From assembly GCA_964625905.1 (NCBI GenBank), contig CAZVBS010000021.1:1-11350 (forward strand): 11,350 bases of DNA. The letters are read 5' to 3'. Source of the stretch: JABMNX01 sp964625905 (GTDB lineage Bacteria > Patescibacteriota > Minisyncoccia > Phycocordibacterales > JABMNX01). Numbering within the stretch: the stretch's first letter is position 1; each line of letters opens with the position of its first letter. Of this stretch, positions 1-6,324 are shown one piece after another. The translations under genes and the position numbers were made by a program. The notes under the pieces were generated by a model. It was not told where the DNA came from. It did no database searches and saw only the letters and a list, made by a program, of their open reading frames with translations.

Positions 1-1
1 T

Positions 2-97
2 AAAATATATACTATAGATAAAAATGTAAATCCAGATAACTTTCTTATAGTTAGTTCGCTATTTTATAATAGAGAATATCTTTCTCGCGAGAAATAA
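2..97 (+). CDS. 3' end of an unidentified upstream gene (partial)
   Basis: This frame is open from the window edge to a TAA at 95-97, giving 31 residues that end NFLIVSSLFYNREYLSREK. The mix of hydrophobic and charged residues is protein-like, and the next promoter follows directly, as expected at a gene end. The product cannot be named from so short a tail. In AT-rich DNA an open frame of this length can occur by chance, so the call is tentative. In many bacteria secY, adk or map lie upstream of infA, but nothing here identifies one of them. Confidence 0.35.
   Translation, partial: KIYTIDKNVNPDNFLIVSSLFYNREYLSREK
81..94. repeat. 14-bp perfect palindrome beside a promoter
   Basis: TTTCTCGCGAGAAA reads the same on both strands. 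It overlaps the last codons of the partial upstream frame and the position where a -35 box would lie for the -10 at 107-112. No T-run follows, so it is not an intrinsic terminator. A dimeric repressor site is possible, but this is inference from symmetry and position only. Confidence 0.4.
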
Positions 98-103
98 GAT
101 TAA

Positions 104-112
104 TGGTATAAT
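104..112 (+). promoter_or_regulatory. extended -10 promoter of the baseplate-J-like gene
   Basis: TGG-TATAAT is a perfect extended -10 box (TG at 104-105, TATAAT at 107-112). No good -35 box is seen 16-18 bases upstream, where the 81-94 palindrome lies; extended -10 promoters can work without one. Transcription would start near 119, leaving a leader of about 30 bases before the ATG at 149. Confidence 0.6.
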
Positions 113-148
113 ATTAAGAGCCTATTAATTATCTCTAAGTAAATAAAT

Positions 149-1489
149 ATGTTGAGATCGCAATCTAAATCACGACCTGAGTCTGGGGAAAAAAATATAG
201 ACGATATAATTCCATACAAAGACATAACACGGAGATCAATCCGTAAAATTAGCGTTGAAAAAACACCACGTCGTAAGATATTAGAAAGACCATTAAAACA
301 AAGGGAAGATATAGATGTAAATACACCTCAGGAATCACCTCGTTATGGTAAAACTCCATACCGCTTTGGATTATGGATAATAATTCTTATATCTGTATTT
401 GTTTTAATATTTGGACTTTCTTTTATATTCTCTGGAGCAAAACTTGTCATAACACCAAAGCAACGAACAGTACTTATAGATGCTGAGTTTAATGCGTACA
501 AAACTCCAAATGTTAATGAACTTGGATATGAAATAATGACTATTGAAAAAGATGGTTTCAAAAGTGTTACTGCAAAAGGGACAGAATTCGTAAAAGAGAA
601 ATCTTCAGGTCAAATAACAATCTACAATAATTACAACTCATCAAGTCAAAGACTAGTAAGAAATACTAGATTTGAGACACCAAAAGGACTTATTTATCGT
701 ATAAACAAGTCAATAGTCGTTCCAGGACAAAAAACCGAAGGTGGTAAAACCGTACCTGGAAGTATAGAAGTTACAGTGTATGCTGACGAAGATGGAGATA
801 CATACAATATAGGGCTGACTGACTTCACTATTCCTGGATTTTCTGAAGATCCACGTTTCGATGATTTCTATGCACGATCTAAAACAGCAATGATTGGAGG
901 ATTTATTGGTGAAAAGAAAATTGTAAATGAATCAGATGAAAACAATGCAAGGAAAAGTATACAGGAAGAACTAGAAACACAATTAATTGAAGATGTTTTC
1001 TCTCAAAAACCAAAAGGTTTTGAAATATACAGAGATGGAATATTCATAACATTTACATCTTTACCAAATGAAGAAGAGGATGGAAATGTTATTGTAAAAG
1101 AAAGAGCTGTTCTTTATGGAACTCTTTTTGAACAAAAAAAGTTTGCACAATTTATAGCATCAAACACTGTAGCAGGTTTTGATGGAGAAGATGTAGAAAT
1201 TTTAGACCCAACCTCTATTTTATTTTCTATTCTTGATAAAGATAATATACAACCATGGAACGATAACGAATTCTTATTTACATTATCAGGAAACGCTCAT
1301 ATTATATGGAGTTTTGAGTCCGAACAACTCAAGAACGACCTAGCTGGCAAGTCAAAAGAAGCTCTTCATACTGTACTCACTGGGTATCCAAGTATTAGTG
1401 ATGCACAAATAGTACTATGGCCATTTTGGAGACAAACCCTTCCAGATAACATAGAAGATATAAAAGTTACTACAATAATAGAAGATTAA
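149..1489 (+). CDS. membrane-anchored baseplate-J-like protein (CPR family)
   Basis: The 446-residue protein has a basic, charged N-terminal tail (1-72) expected in the cytoplasm, one membrane helix at about 75-95 (LWIIILISVFVLIFGLSF), and a long extracytoplasmic part. That part carries SGQITIYN (153-160), a TPKGLIYRI segment (177-185), and PGSIEVTVYADEDGDTYNIG (203-222) followed by FTIPGF (226-231). These resemble CPR proteins commonly annotated 'baseplate J-like'; that name comes from phage baseplate protein J/gp47. The match is from recalled family style, not a search. No catalytic motif is visible. A role in a surface apparatus is plausible but unproven; a structural envelope protein is the safer reading. 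It has its own promoter and lies just ahead of the ribosomal block, which begins at a separate promoter, so co-transcription is not required. Confidence 0.6.
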   Translation: MLRSQSKSRPESGEKNIDDIIPYKDITRRSIRKISVEKTPRRKILERPLKQREDIDVNTPQESPRYGKTPYRFGLWIIILISVFVLIFGLSFIFSGAKLVITPKQRTVLIDAEFNAYKTPNVNELGYEIMTIEKDGFKSVTAKGTEFVKEKSSGQITIYNNYNSSSQRLVRNTRFETPKGLIYRINKSIVVPGQKTEGGKTVPGSIEVTVYADEDGDTYNIGLTDFTIPGFSEDPRFDDFYARSKTAMIGGFIGEKKIVNESDENNARKSIQEELETQLIEDVFSQKPKGFEIYRDGIFITFTSLPNEEEDGNVIVKERAVLYGTLFEQKKFAQFIASNTVAGFDGEDVEILDPTSILFSILDKDNIQPWNDNEFLFTLSGNAHIIWSFESEQLKNDLAGKSKEALHTVLTGYPSISDAQIVLWPFWRQTLPDNIEDIKVTTIIED

Positions 1490-1558
1490 TGAGCATACTT
1501 AGAATTAATGAAGCATTTTTAATACACCAAGAATATAGTGTAATCCTCAGAAAAAACC

Positions 1559-1588
1559 TTGACGTTATGGGGTTGTTTCTGGTAATAT
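1559..1588 (+). promoter_or_regulatory. strong sigma-70-type promoter of infA and the alpha operon
   Basis: TTGACG (1559-1564), an 18-base spacer, then TAATAT (1583-1588) preceded by TG at 1580-1581, making an extended -10. It is the best match to a housekeeping promoter in the window. The start of transcription should fall near 1595, only about 10 bases before the infA ATG, so the leader is very short and has no purine-rich ribosome binding site. Confidence 0.7.
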
Positions 1589-1604
1589 GTGCTAACTCCT
1601 ATCA

Positions 1605-1826
1605 ATGCAACAAGTAAACGGAAAACCAGAAGCAGTTCTAGGTATAGTAGATGAGGCTTTGCCTAATACACTATTTCGAGTAACTCTAGAAGAAAGCGGT
1701 GAACAACTGCTTACATACCTATCAGGTAAGATGCGTAGGTACCGTATAAAAGTACTAGTTGGCGATAAGGTGGCTGTTGAGCTTGAACCTTATGGAGGAA
1801 AAGGAAGAATAATAAAGCGCTTGTAG
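1605..1826 (+). CDS. infA: translation initiation factor IF-1
   Basis: The 73-residue product has the usual IF-1 length (about 72) and is a single OB-fold domain. It carries the family landmarks LPNTLFRV (20-27), LSGKMRR (39-45), VGDKVAVELEPY and a terminal KGRIIKR. IF-1 binds the 30S A site and supports start-codon selection with IF-2 and IF-3. It is the first gene of the ribosomal block and is followed by rpmJ, the standard bacterial order. The ATG at 1605 gives the expected N-terminus. No Shine-Dalgarno sequence precedes it; the bases just upstream are pyrimidine-rich (CTCCTATC). Expression probably depends on the promoter 17 bases ahead of the start codon. Confidence 0.95.
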   Translation: MQQVNGKPEAVLGIVDEALPNTLFRVTLEESGEQLLTYLSGKMRRYRIKVLVGDKVAVELEPYGGKGRIIKRL

Positions 1827-1888
1827 TTGGATCCGATTTAGTTCCGCCTATACCTAACATGTGGAAAGCGCAATTTTTTGTTGTCACA

Positions 1889-2002
1889 ATGAAAGTAAAA
1901 TCATCAGTAAAAAAATTATGTAAGAAATGCCAAACTGTTCGCAGAAGAGGGTATTTGTATGTTATTTGTACAGACCCTAGACATAAACAACGGCAGGGTT
2001 AA
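1889..2002 (+). CDS. rpmJ: 50S ribosomal protein L36 (zinc-ribbon form)
   Basis: This 37-residue gene is easily missed because of its length. The protein starts MKVKSSVKKLCKKC and ends CTDPRHKQRQG, the hallmark L36 tail. C11, C14, C27 and H32 give the CxxC...CxxxxH zinc-ribbon set, so this is the zinc-binding C+ form. An in-frame ATG at 1859 would add ten residues (MWKAQFFVVT), but bacterial L36 proteins begin at MKV, so 1889 is preferred. The gap after infA is 62 bases and shows no convincing promoter. The stop is followed eight bases later by rpsM, so the two are surely co-transcribed. No Shine-Dalgarno sequence is seen. Confidence 0.95.
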   Translation: MKVKSSVKKLCKKCQTVRRRGYLYVICTDPRHKQRQG

Positions 2003-2010
2003 ATTTTATT

Positions 2011-2391
2011 ATGAGAATATCAGGTATAACAATCCCAGAAAAAAAGAGACTTGAAATAGGGTTAACTTCCGTATATGGAGTTGGACGTGCTCGCGTTCTT
2101 GAAATTTTAAAAGAACTTAAAATTGATCATGGGAAAAAACCAGCAGATTTAAATACAGAGGAAGAAAACTCAATACGAAAGAAGATTGAATCATTTACAA
2201 TTGAAGGGGAACTTCGTAGAACTGTTTCAAGTAATATAAAAAGACTTAAAGATATTCTTGCATATCGAGGAATAAGACATAGTAGAAACCTACCTGTTCG
2301 TGGACAAAGAACAAAAACTAACTCTAGAACAGTACGTGGAAATAAAAGAAAGACAATGAGTTCAGGACGACGTAATGTAGATAAAAAATAG
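2011..2391 (+). CDS. rpsM: 30S ribosomal protein S13
   Basis: The 126-residue protein begins MRISGITIPEKKRLEIGLTS and contains the helix-hairpin motif YGVGRAR, followed by IKRLKDILAYRGIRHSRNLPVRGQRTKTN, which is nearly identical to S13 across bacteria. S13 sits in the 30S head and contacts the P-site tRNA and the 50S subunit through its basic tail. The tail here (GNKRKTMSSGRRNVDKK) is somewhat longer than in E. coli. The gene lies between rpmJ and rpsK in the conserved alpha-operon order. The leader is AT-rich (AAATTTTATT) without a Shine-Dalgarno sequence. Confidence 0.96.
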   Translation: MRISGITIPEKKRLEIGLTSVYGVGRARVLEILKELKIDHGKKPADLNTEEENSIRKKIESFTIEGELRRTVSSNIKRLKDILAYRGIRHSRNLPVRGQRTKTNSRTVRGNKRKTMSSGRRNVDKK

Positions 2392-2406
2392 TTTTAAATA
2401 ATATTT

Positions 2407-2841
2407 ATGGGAAAGAAACGAATTATTAAAAAAGCAGGAGGAGAAATGAATTCAGGATTAAAGTCCAGATCTCTTGCTCGTGTACCAAAAAAGAAACTTG
2501 ATTTTGGTATTTTGCATATTCAAGCAACTTACAATAATACAAAATTACTAATATCAGACAAAGCTGGGAATGCTGTTATGTGGTCTTCTAGTGGATCTCT
2601 TGGATTTAAAGGAGCTAAAAAAGGTACACCGTTTGCAGCAGCAAAAGTAGGAGAGATACTTGGAGAAAAAGCGCAAATCATGGGCATGAAAGAAGTTGAT
2701 GTTATTATGCGCGGGGTTGGTTCAGGTCGTGAATCATCATTGCGAGCTTTTTCATCTAAAGGTATTGGTGTAGCAAGTATTAAGGATAAGACTCCAGTTC
2801 CATTTAATGGCCCACGACCTAAAAAACCAAGACGAGTTTAA
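2407..2841 (+). CDS. rpsK: 30S ribosomal protein S11
   Basis: S11 lines the 30S platform next to the mRNA exit. The core is clear: HIQATYNNTKLLISDKAGN, GSLGFKGAKKGTPFAAAKV, GVGSGRES, then a C-terminus NGPRPKKPRRV in which proline replaces the cysteine of the common NGCRP motif. The start needs care. ATG 2407 gives 144 residues with an N-terminal MGKKRIIKKAGG extension, a form I recall in CPR S11. An in-frame ATG at 2446 (residue 14) has AGGAGG at 2436-2441 four bases upstream and would give a length nearer the usual one. I keep 2407 because its neighbours also lack Shine-Dalgarno sequences and because AGGAGG also encodes the glycine codons there. Confidence 0.94.
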   Translation: MGKKRIIKKAGGEMNSGLKSRSLARVPKKKLDFGILHIQATYNNTKLLISDKAGNAVMWSSSGSLGFKGAKKGTPFAAAKVGEILGEKAQIMGMKEVDVIMRGVGSGRESSLRAFSSKGIGVASIKDKTPVPFNGPRPKKPRRV

Positions 2842-2853
2842 ATAATAAATAAT

Positions 2854-3462
2854 ATGATAATAGGACCACGATACAAAATAGGTAAACGTCTTGGAGCTAG
2901 TGTGTTTGAAAAATGCCAAACTCAAAAATTCGTACTTTCTCAAGAGAGATCAAAGAAACGACGAAGTTCTAGACCAAAACAACTCTCAGATTTTGGAAAG
3001 CAATTGATTGAGAAACAAAAGCTACGATATATGTATGGAATTACAGAAAAACAGCTTTCAAAGTATGTTAAAGAAGCTACAGAGTCACATTCAGAATCTA
3101 AAGAAAAAATATTCACTGGACTTGAAACTCGTCTTGATAATATTGTGTACCGACTAGGACTTGCTCAAACTCGTAGATTTGCACGACAAATGGTTTCTCA
3201 TGGACATATTATGATAAATAACAGACGTGTAACAATACCTTCATATAAAATAGATTCAAAAGACACTATCTCAGTAAGACAAAATAGTAAAGACAAAGGG
3301 TTATTTATAGGCTTAGAAGAGCGATTAAAAAATAATTCTGTACCAAAATGGCTTTCATTTGACGAGAAGAAGCTTGAAGGTAAAATGACTGCTTCACCAG
3401 AACTTATCACTGTAGACTCATCACTCAACTTAGACTTAGTACTTGAGTTTTATAGTAGATAA
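2854..3462 (+). CDS. rpsD: 30S ribosomal protein S4
   Basis: The 202-residue protein begins MIIGPRYKIGKRLG, then has the conserved KQLSDFGKQLIEKQKLRYMYGITEKQ segment and, from about residue 90, the S4 RNA-binding domain (RLDNIVYRLGLAQTRRFARQMVSHGHI...VTIPSY). S4 binds 16S rRNA early in 30S assembly and in several bacteria represses its own operon. The N-terminal region has only one cysteine, so this is the zinc-free (C-) form. It starts 12 bases after rpsK and is followed by rpoA 23 bases later. No S4-binding pseudoknot could be recognised upstream of rpsM by eye. Confidence 0.96.
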   Translation: MIIGPRYKIGKRLGASVFEKCQTQKFVLSQERSKKRRSSRPKQLSDFGKQLIEKQKLRYMYGITEKQLSKYVKEATESHSESKEKIFTGLETRLDNIVYRLGLAQTRRFARQMVSHGHIMINNRRVTIPSYKIDSKDTISVRQNSKDKGLFIGLEERLKNNSVPKWLSFDEKKLEGKMTASPELITVDSSLNLDLVLEFYSR

Positions 3463-3485
3463 TTTATTAATTTACAACAATTATT

Positions 3486-4451
3486 ATGTTAGATTATAAT
3501 ATAACACTTCCATCTAAACCAAGAATAGTATCTGAAAAAGAATTCAGTGGTGTTTATGAAGTTGATGGATTATATCCAGGATATGGGCATACTTTAGGAA
3601 ATTCACTACGTCGTATTATACTTTCATCTTTACCAGGGGCAGCTATCACATCTGTAAAAATAGAAAACATACAGCATGAATTCTCAACAATTGAAGGTGT
3701 TAAAGAAGATGTTATAACAATTCTTCTTAACTTGAAAAAAGTACGTATTCAAATGTTGTCAGATGAGCCACAACAAATGAAAATAAAGATTAAGGGACAG
3801 CAAGTAATAACAGCTGGTGATATTGAAATACCAGGGCAGGTTCAAGTTCTTAATAAAGAACAAGTAATAGCAGAAATAACCAATAAAAATACCGAACTTA
3901 TTATTGATATGACTGTTGAACAAGGGCTCGGATATGTATCAAAAGAAGTACTACAAAAAGATCGAGTTGAGATAGGTGTTATTACACTTGATGCAATATT
4001 TACACCAATACGTCGTGTTAACTATGAGGTAGAAAATATGCGAGTTGGTGACCGTACTGACTTCAATAGACTACGTGTATTTATTGAAACAGATGGTACT
4101 ATCACACCAAAAGAAGCCCTTGAGAAATCAATAGAAATAATGATAAATCAACTTAAGTCCATTGTAGGATTCAAAGAAGAAGAAATACAACTTCCAGAAG
4201 AAATTATAGAAGAAGGAAAACAAGAAGAAGAGAATAAAAAAGAAGTAGACTCAGAATTCTTAAAGACAAGGATTGACGATCTTGATCTTTCAGTTCGAAC
4301 AACTAATTCTTTAGAAGAGGCTAATATACGAACAGTAGGCGGACTTGTACGGAAGAGAGAAGATGATATTCTTTCAGTCGAAGGAATTGGACAAAAAGGA
4401 TTACAAGAAATTAAAAGAGCATTGAGTAACTTTGGAGTAACTCTAAAATAA
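3486..4451 (+). CDS. rpoA: DNA-directed RNA polymerase subunit alpha
   Basis: The 321-residue subunit has both expected domains. The N-terminal domain (about 1-225) carries YPGYGHTLGNSLRRIILSSLPG (30-51), which forms the dimer interface and contacts beta and beta'. A glutamate-rich linker (about 226-257) leads to the C-terminal domain (258-321), with DLSVRTTN and GIGQKGLQEI. By position, R271 and N274 match E. coli R265 and N268, and G302 and K304 match G296 and K298, the residues that bind UP-element DNA. A DNA-contacting C-terminal domain is therefore likely to be functional. The gene is near the usual length and sits between rpsD and rplQ as in most bacteria. The leader is AT-only apart from two cytosines. 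Confidence 0.97.
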   Translation: MLDYNITLPSKPRIVSEKEFSGVYEVDGLYPGYGHTLGNSLRRIILSSLPGAAITSVKIENIQHEFSTIEGVKEDVITILLNLKKVRIQMLSDEPQQMKIKIKGQQVITAGDIEIPGQVQVLNKEQVIAEITNKNTELIIDMTVEQGLGYVSKEVLQKDRVEIGVITLDAIFTPIRRVNYEVENMRVGDRTDFNRLRVFIETDGTITPKEALEKSIEIMINQLKSIVGFKEEEIQLPEEIIEEGKQEEENKKEVDSEFLKTRIDDLDLSVRTTNSLEEANIRTVGGLVRKREDDILSVEGIGQKGLQEIKRALSNFGVTLK

Positions 4452-4475
4452 TTACTTATATTATATTAAATAAAC

Positions 4476-4829
4476 ATGAAACATCTTGCACGAGGAAGAA
4501 AATTTGGAAGAGTACGAAAGGTTAGAGTAGCTCTAATACGTTCTCTTGCGCGTGCATTAATTCTTCATGGGAAAATAGAAACGACAGAAGCAAAAGCTAA
4601 AGAGATAAGAAGCTTTGTAGAAAAACTAGTTACAAAAAGTAATAAAGGTACCCTTGCATCATACAGAGGTGTTATATCAACACTAGGTGGAGAGGAACGT
4701 ATAGCTAAAATGCTAAAAGAAGAAGTTGCACCAAAATATACTGACAGGGCTGGTGGATATACGCGAATCACTAAAATACATGTACCATCTCATGATTCGC
4801 GGAAAAGAGCTGTAATTGAATTTGTATAA
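4476..4829 (+). CDS. rplQ: 50S ribosomal protein L17
   Basis: The 117-residue protein opens MKHLARGRKFGRVRKVRVALIRSLARALILHGKIETTEAKAKE, matching the L17 pattern of a basic N-terminus, a long helix and the TTxAKAKE segment. It ends DRAGGYTRITKI...RAVIEF, also typical. L17 binds 23S rRNA near the peptide exit tunnel. It directly follows rpoA, closing the alpha operon in the usual order. The gap of 24 bases is A/T-rich and has no Shine-Dalgarno sequence. Its stop codon lies four bases before the preferred rplM ATG. Confidence 0.95.
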   Translation: MKHLARGRKFGRVRKVRVALIRSLARALILHGKIETTEAKAKEIRSFVEKLVTKSNKGTLASYRGVISTLGGEERIAKMLKEEVAPKYTDRAGGYTRITKIHVPSHDSRKRAVIEFV

Positions 4830-4833
4830 AAAT

Positions 4834-5175
4834 ATGGAACACATAATAGACGCAAAAGAAAAAAGTCTAGGAAGAGTTGCTTCAGAAGTAGCTCATATTC
4901 TAATGGGTAAAAATAACCCAGATTTTGAGAAACATGTTGTAGCTGACGTGGTTGTTAAAATTACAAACATAAAAGAGCTAGTAATCAGTGCCAAGAAATC
5001 ATCTTCAAAAATATATACTCACTATACAGGATATCCTGGTGGACTAAGAAAGAAGACTCTTGAACAGGTACGAGAAAAGAAAGGTATAGATGAAGTAATT
5101 CGCAAGGCTGTTTATGGTATGCTTCCTGGAAATAAATTACGAGCAAAAAGAATGAAAAGATTAATTATTGAATAA
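4834..5175 (+). CDS. rplM: 50S ribosomal protein L13, short form
   Basis: The product is 113 residues and carries IDAKEKSLGRVASEVAHILMGK (5-26), THYTGYPGG (62-70) and AVYGMLPGNKL (92-102), all L13 landmarks. E. coli L13 has about 142 residues; here the segment before the DA motif and the C-terminal tail are trimmed. The ATG at 4834 is preferred. An in-frame TTG at 4816 would add six residues but overlap the end of rplQ, and MEHIIDA fits the family start. L13 is an early 50S assembly protein. It pairs with rpsI, as in most bacteria, and that gene's ATG comes one base after this stop, so translation is probably coupled. Confidence 0.94.
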   Translation: MEHIIDAKEKSLGRVASEVAHILMGKNNPDFEKHVVADVVVKITNIKELVISAKKSSSKIYTHYTGYPGGLRKKTLEQVREKKGIDEVIRKAVYGMLPGNKLRAKRMKRLIIE

Positions 5176-5176
5176 T

Positions 5177-5587
5177 ATGGTTGATTTCACACACACAAAA
5201 AAATATATAGAGACTATCGGACGTCGTAAGACAGCAACCGCACGTGTTCGAATATCAGAAGCAAAAGAAGATGAAATACTAATAAATGAAAAGGGTGTTA
5301 TTGAACATTTCCCAACAAATGAATTACAAGCGATTGCTAAAGATGCATTAAAACATTCTTCTGATGGAGATAATTTCAAGGTAACTGCAAGAATAAAAGG
5401 TGGCGGAATTCACGCTCAAGCTGAAGCTTTAAGACATGGAATTTCTCGTGCACTTATAGAATTTAATATTGATTTACGTAAAAATCTAAAAGAAGCTGGT
5501 TTTCTAAAGAGAGATCCTAGAATGAAGGAGCGTAAGAAGTTTGGTCTCAAAAAAGCTCGCAAGGCACCACAATGGTCGAAGCGATAG
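5177..5587 (+). CDS. rpsI: 30S ribosomal protein S9
   Basis: The 136-residue protein has the S9 landmarks TIGRRKTATARVRI near the N-terminus, GGGIHAQAEALRHGISRAL in the middle, and the basic tail KKFGLKKARKAPQWSKR, whose last arginine reaches the P-site tRNA. The ATG at 5177 comes one base after the rplM stop. An in-frame TTG at 5168 would overlap rplM and is less likely. The stop codon lies inside the loop of an 11-bp hairpin (5567-5601). This is the last ribosomal gene of the block, placing the L13-S9 pair directly behind the alpha operon. Confidence 0.95.
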   Translation: MVDFTHTKKYIETIGRRKTATARVRISEAKEDEILINEKGVIEHFPTNELQAIAKDALKHSSDGDNFKVTARIKGGGIHAQAEALRHGISRALIEFNIDLRKNLKEAGFLKRDPRMKERKKFGLKKARKAPQWSKR

Positions 5588-5601
5588 CAAGACCATTGTG
5601 G
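5567..5601 (+). other. hairpin spanning the rpsI stop codon
   Basis: CCACAATGGTC (5567-5577) pairs perfectly with GACCATTGTGG (5591-5601), leaving a 13-base loop that holds the TAG stop. No T-run follows, so it is not a canonical intrinsic terminator. It may be an mRNA end-protecting or processing structure. Confidence 0.55.
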
Positions 5602-5615
5602 CTGAAGTGGAATGG

Positions 5616-5644
5616 ACTAGAAATGTATAAAACATATTTCTAGT
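5616..5644 (+). other. second hairpin in the rpsI-grpE gap
   Basis: ACTAGAAAT (5616-5624) pairs with ATTTCTAGT (5636-5644) around an 11-base loop. It lies 14 bases after the rpsI stop-codon hairpin. It also lacks a T-run. The remainder of the 144-base gap (to 5731) is AT-rich, with -10-like strings such as TAATAT at 5706-5711 but no well-spaced -35 partner. Confidence 0.45.
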
Positions 5645-5731
5645 AAAAGAAACTGAATAGAACATTAATAGTGGATTGTTGAGTAATTTTTTACCTAGTT
5701 GACTCTAATATAACATTAGGAAAAATATAAT

Positions 5732-6310
5732 ATGTTAGAAAGAAAATCTACAAAAAACACTGCAAAAAAAGATTTTGAAGAAGAAGTCCTTGATGATGTT
5801 GTACTTGAAGATGATTCAGTTAATATTTCAGGTAAACTTAAAAAACTTCAAAAGAAACTAAAAGAATGTGAAAAAGAGAAACAAGAACACTTAAATGGGT
5901 GGCAACGAGCGCGTGCTGATGCTGTAAATAGAGATAAAGATATACAACAAGATCAAGGAAAATCTGTTTCAAGAGCTGAAACTCAACTATTAATGGAACT
6001 ATTACCAATCCTTGATAGTTTCGACATGGCATTTTCAAATAAAGAATCTTGGGAAAAGGTAGACAAAGATTGGCGACTTGGAATGGAGCATATTTATACA
6101 CAAGCAACTAATATATTTGAACAGTTAGGTGTTTCTGTTATAAATACATCTAATACTTTTGATCCTAGGATACATGAAACGATAAAAATAGAAAATGTTG
6201 AAGATCAAAAAGATGAAGACTTAATAATTTCAGTCGCACAAAAGGGGTACGAGCGAGATGGTATAGTACTAAGACCAGCAAAAGTTATTATAGGAAAATT
6301 ACTACAATAA
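5732..6310 (+). CDS. grpE: GrpE, nucleotide exchange factor for DnaK
   Basis: GrpE releases ADP from DnaK and so resets the Hsp70 cycle. The 192-residue protein has an acidic N-terminal tail, a charged coiled-coil stretch from about 33 to 80 (KLKKLQKKLKECEKEKQEH), the LLPILDSFDMAF helix region, and the C-terminal beta domain starting FDPRIHETIKI (143-) and ending QKGYERDGIVLRPAKVIIGK, which is diagnostic. It precedes dnaK by 14 bases and is surely co-transcribed with it. The best ribosome-binding candidate, AGGA at 5717-5720, is 11 bases from the ATG and weak. No hrcA gene precedes it. No CIRCE operator (TTAGCACTC, nine bases, GAGTGCTAA) is visible upstream. Confidence 0.94.
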   Translation: MLERKSTKNTAKKDFEEEVLDDVVLEDDSVNISGKLKKLQKKLKECEKEKQEHLNGWQRARADAVNRDKDIQQDQGKSVSRAETQLLMELLPILDSFDMAFSNKESWEKVDKDWRLGMEHIYTQATNIFEQLGVSVINTSNTFDPRIHETIKIENVEDQKDEDLIISVAQKGYERDGIVLRPAKVIIGKLLQ

Positions 6311-6324
6311 TAAATAAAATTATC

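Noticed and set aside
1859..1888. Upstream in-frame ATG extending rpmJ by ten residues
   Set aside because: L36 proteins begin at MKV in bacteria; the added MWKAQFFVVT has no counterpart.
4457..4467. TATATT strings before rplQ as a promoter
   Set aside because: They are expected by chance in AT-rich spacers and no -35 box is correctly placed. Read-through from rpoA suffices.
4816..4833. TTG start for rplM overlapping rplQ
   Set aside because: The following ATG at 4834 gives the family-like N-terminus and avoids the overlap.
5681..5705. GAGT...ACTC inverted repeat before grpE as a CIRCE element
   Set aside because: CIRCE has ACTC on the left and GAGT on the right with a nine-base spacer. 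This has the opposite order and the wrong spacing, so it is not CIRCE.
5679..5711. Possible grpE promoter TTGAGT with TAATAT
   Set aside because: The spacer would be 21 bases, outside the usual 16-19. The other pair, TTGACT (5699) with TATAAT (5726), has the same 21-base problem and its -10 box touches the ATG.
5838..6107. 89-codon minus-strand frame inside grpE
   Set aside because: It is opposite a well-supported grpE and has no recognisable motif or start context.
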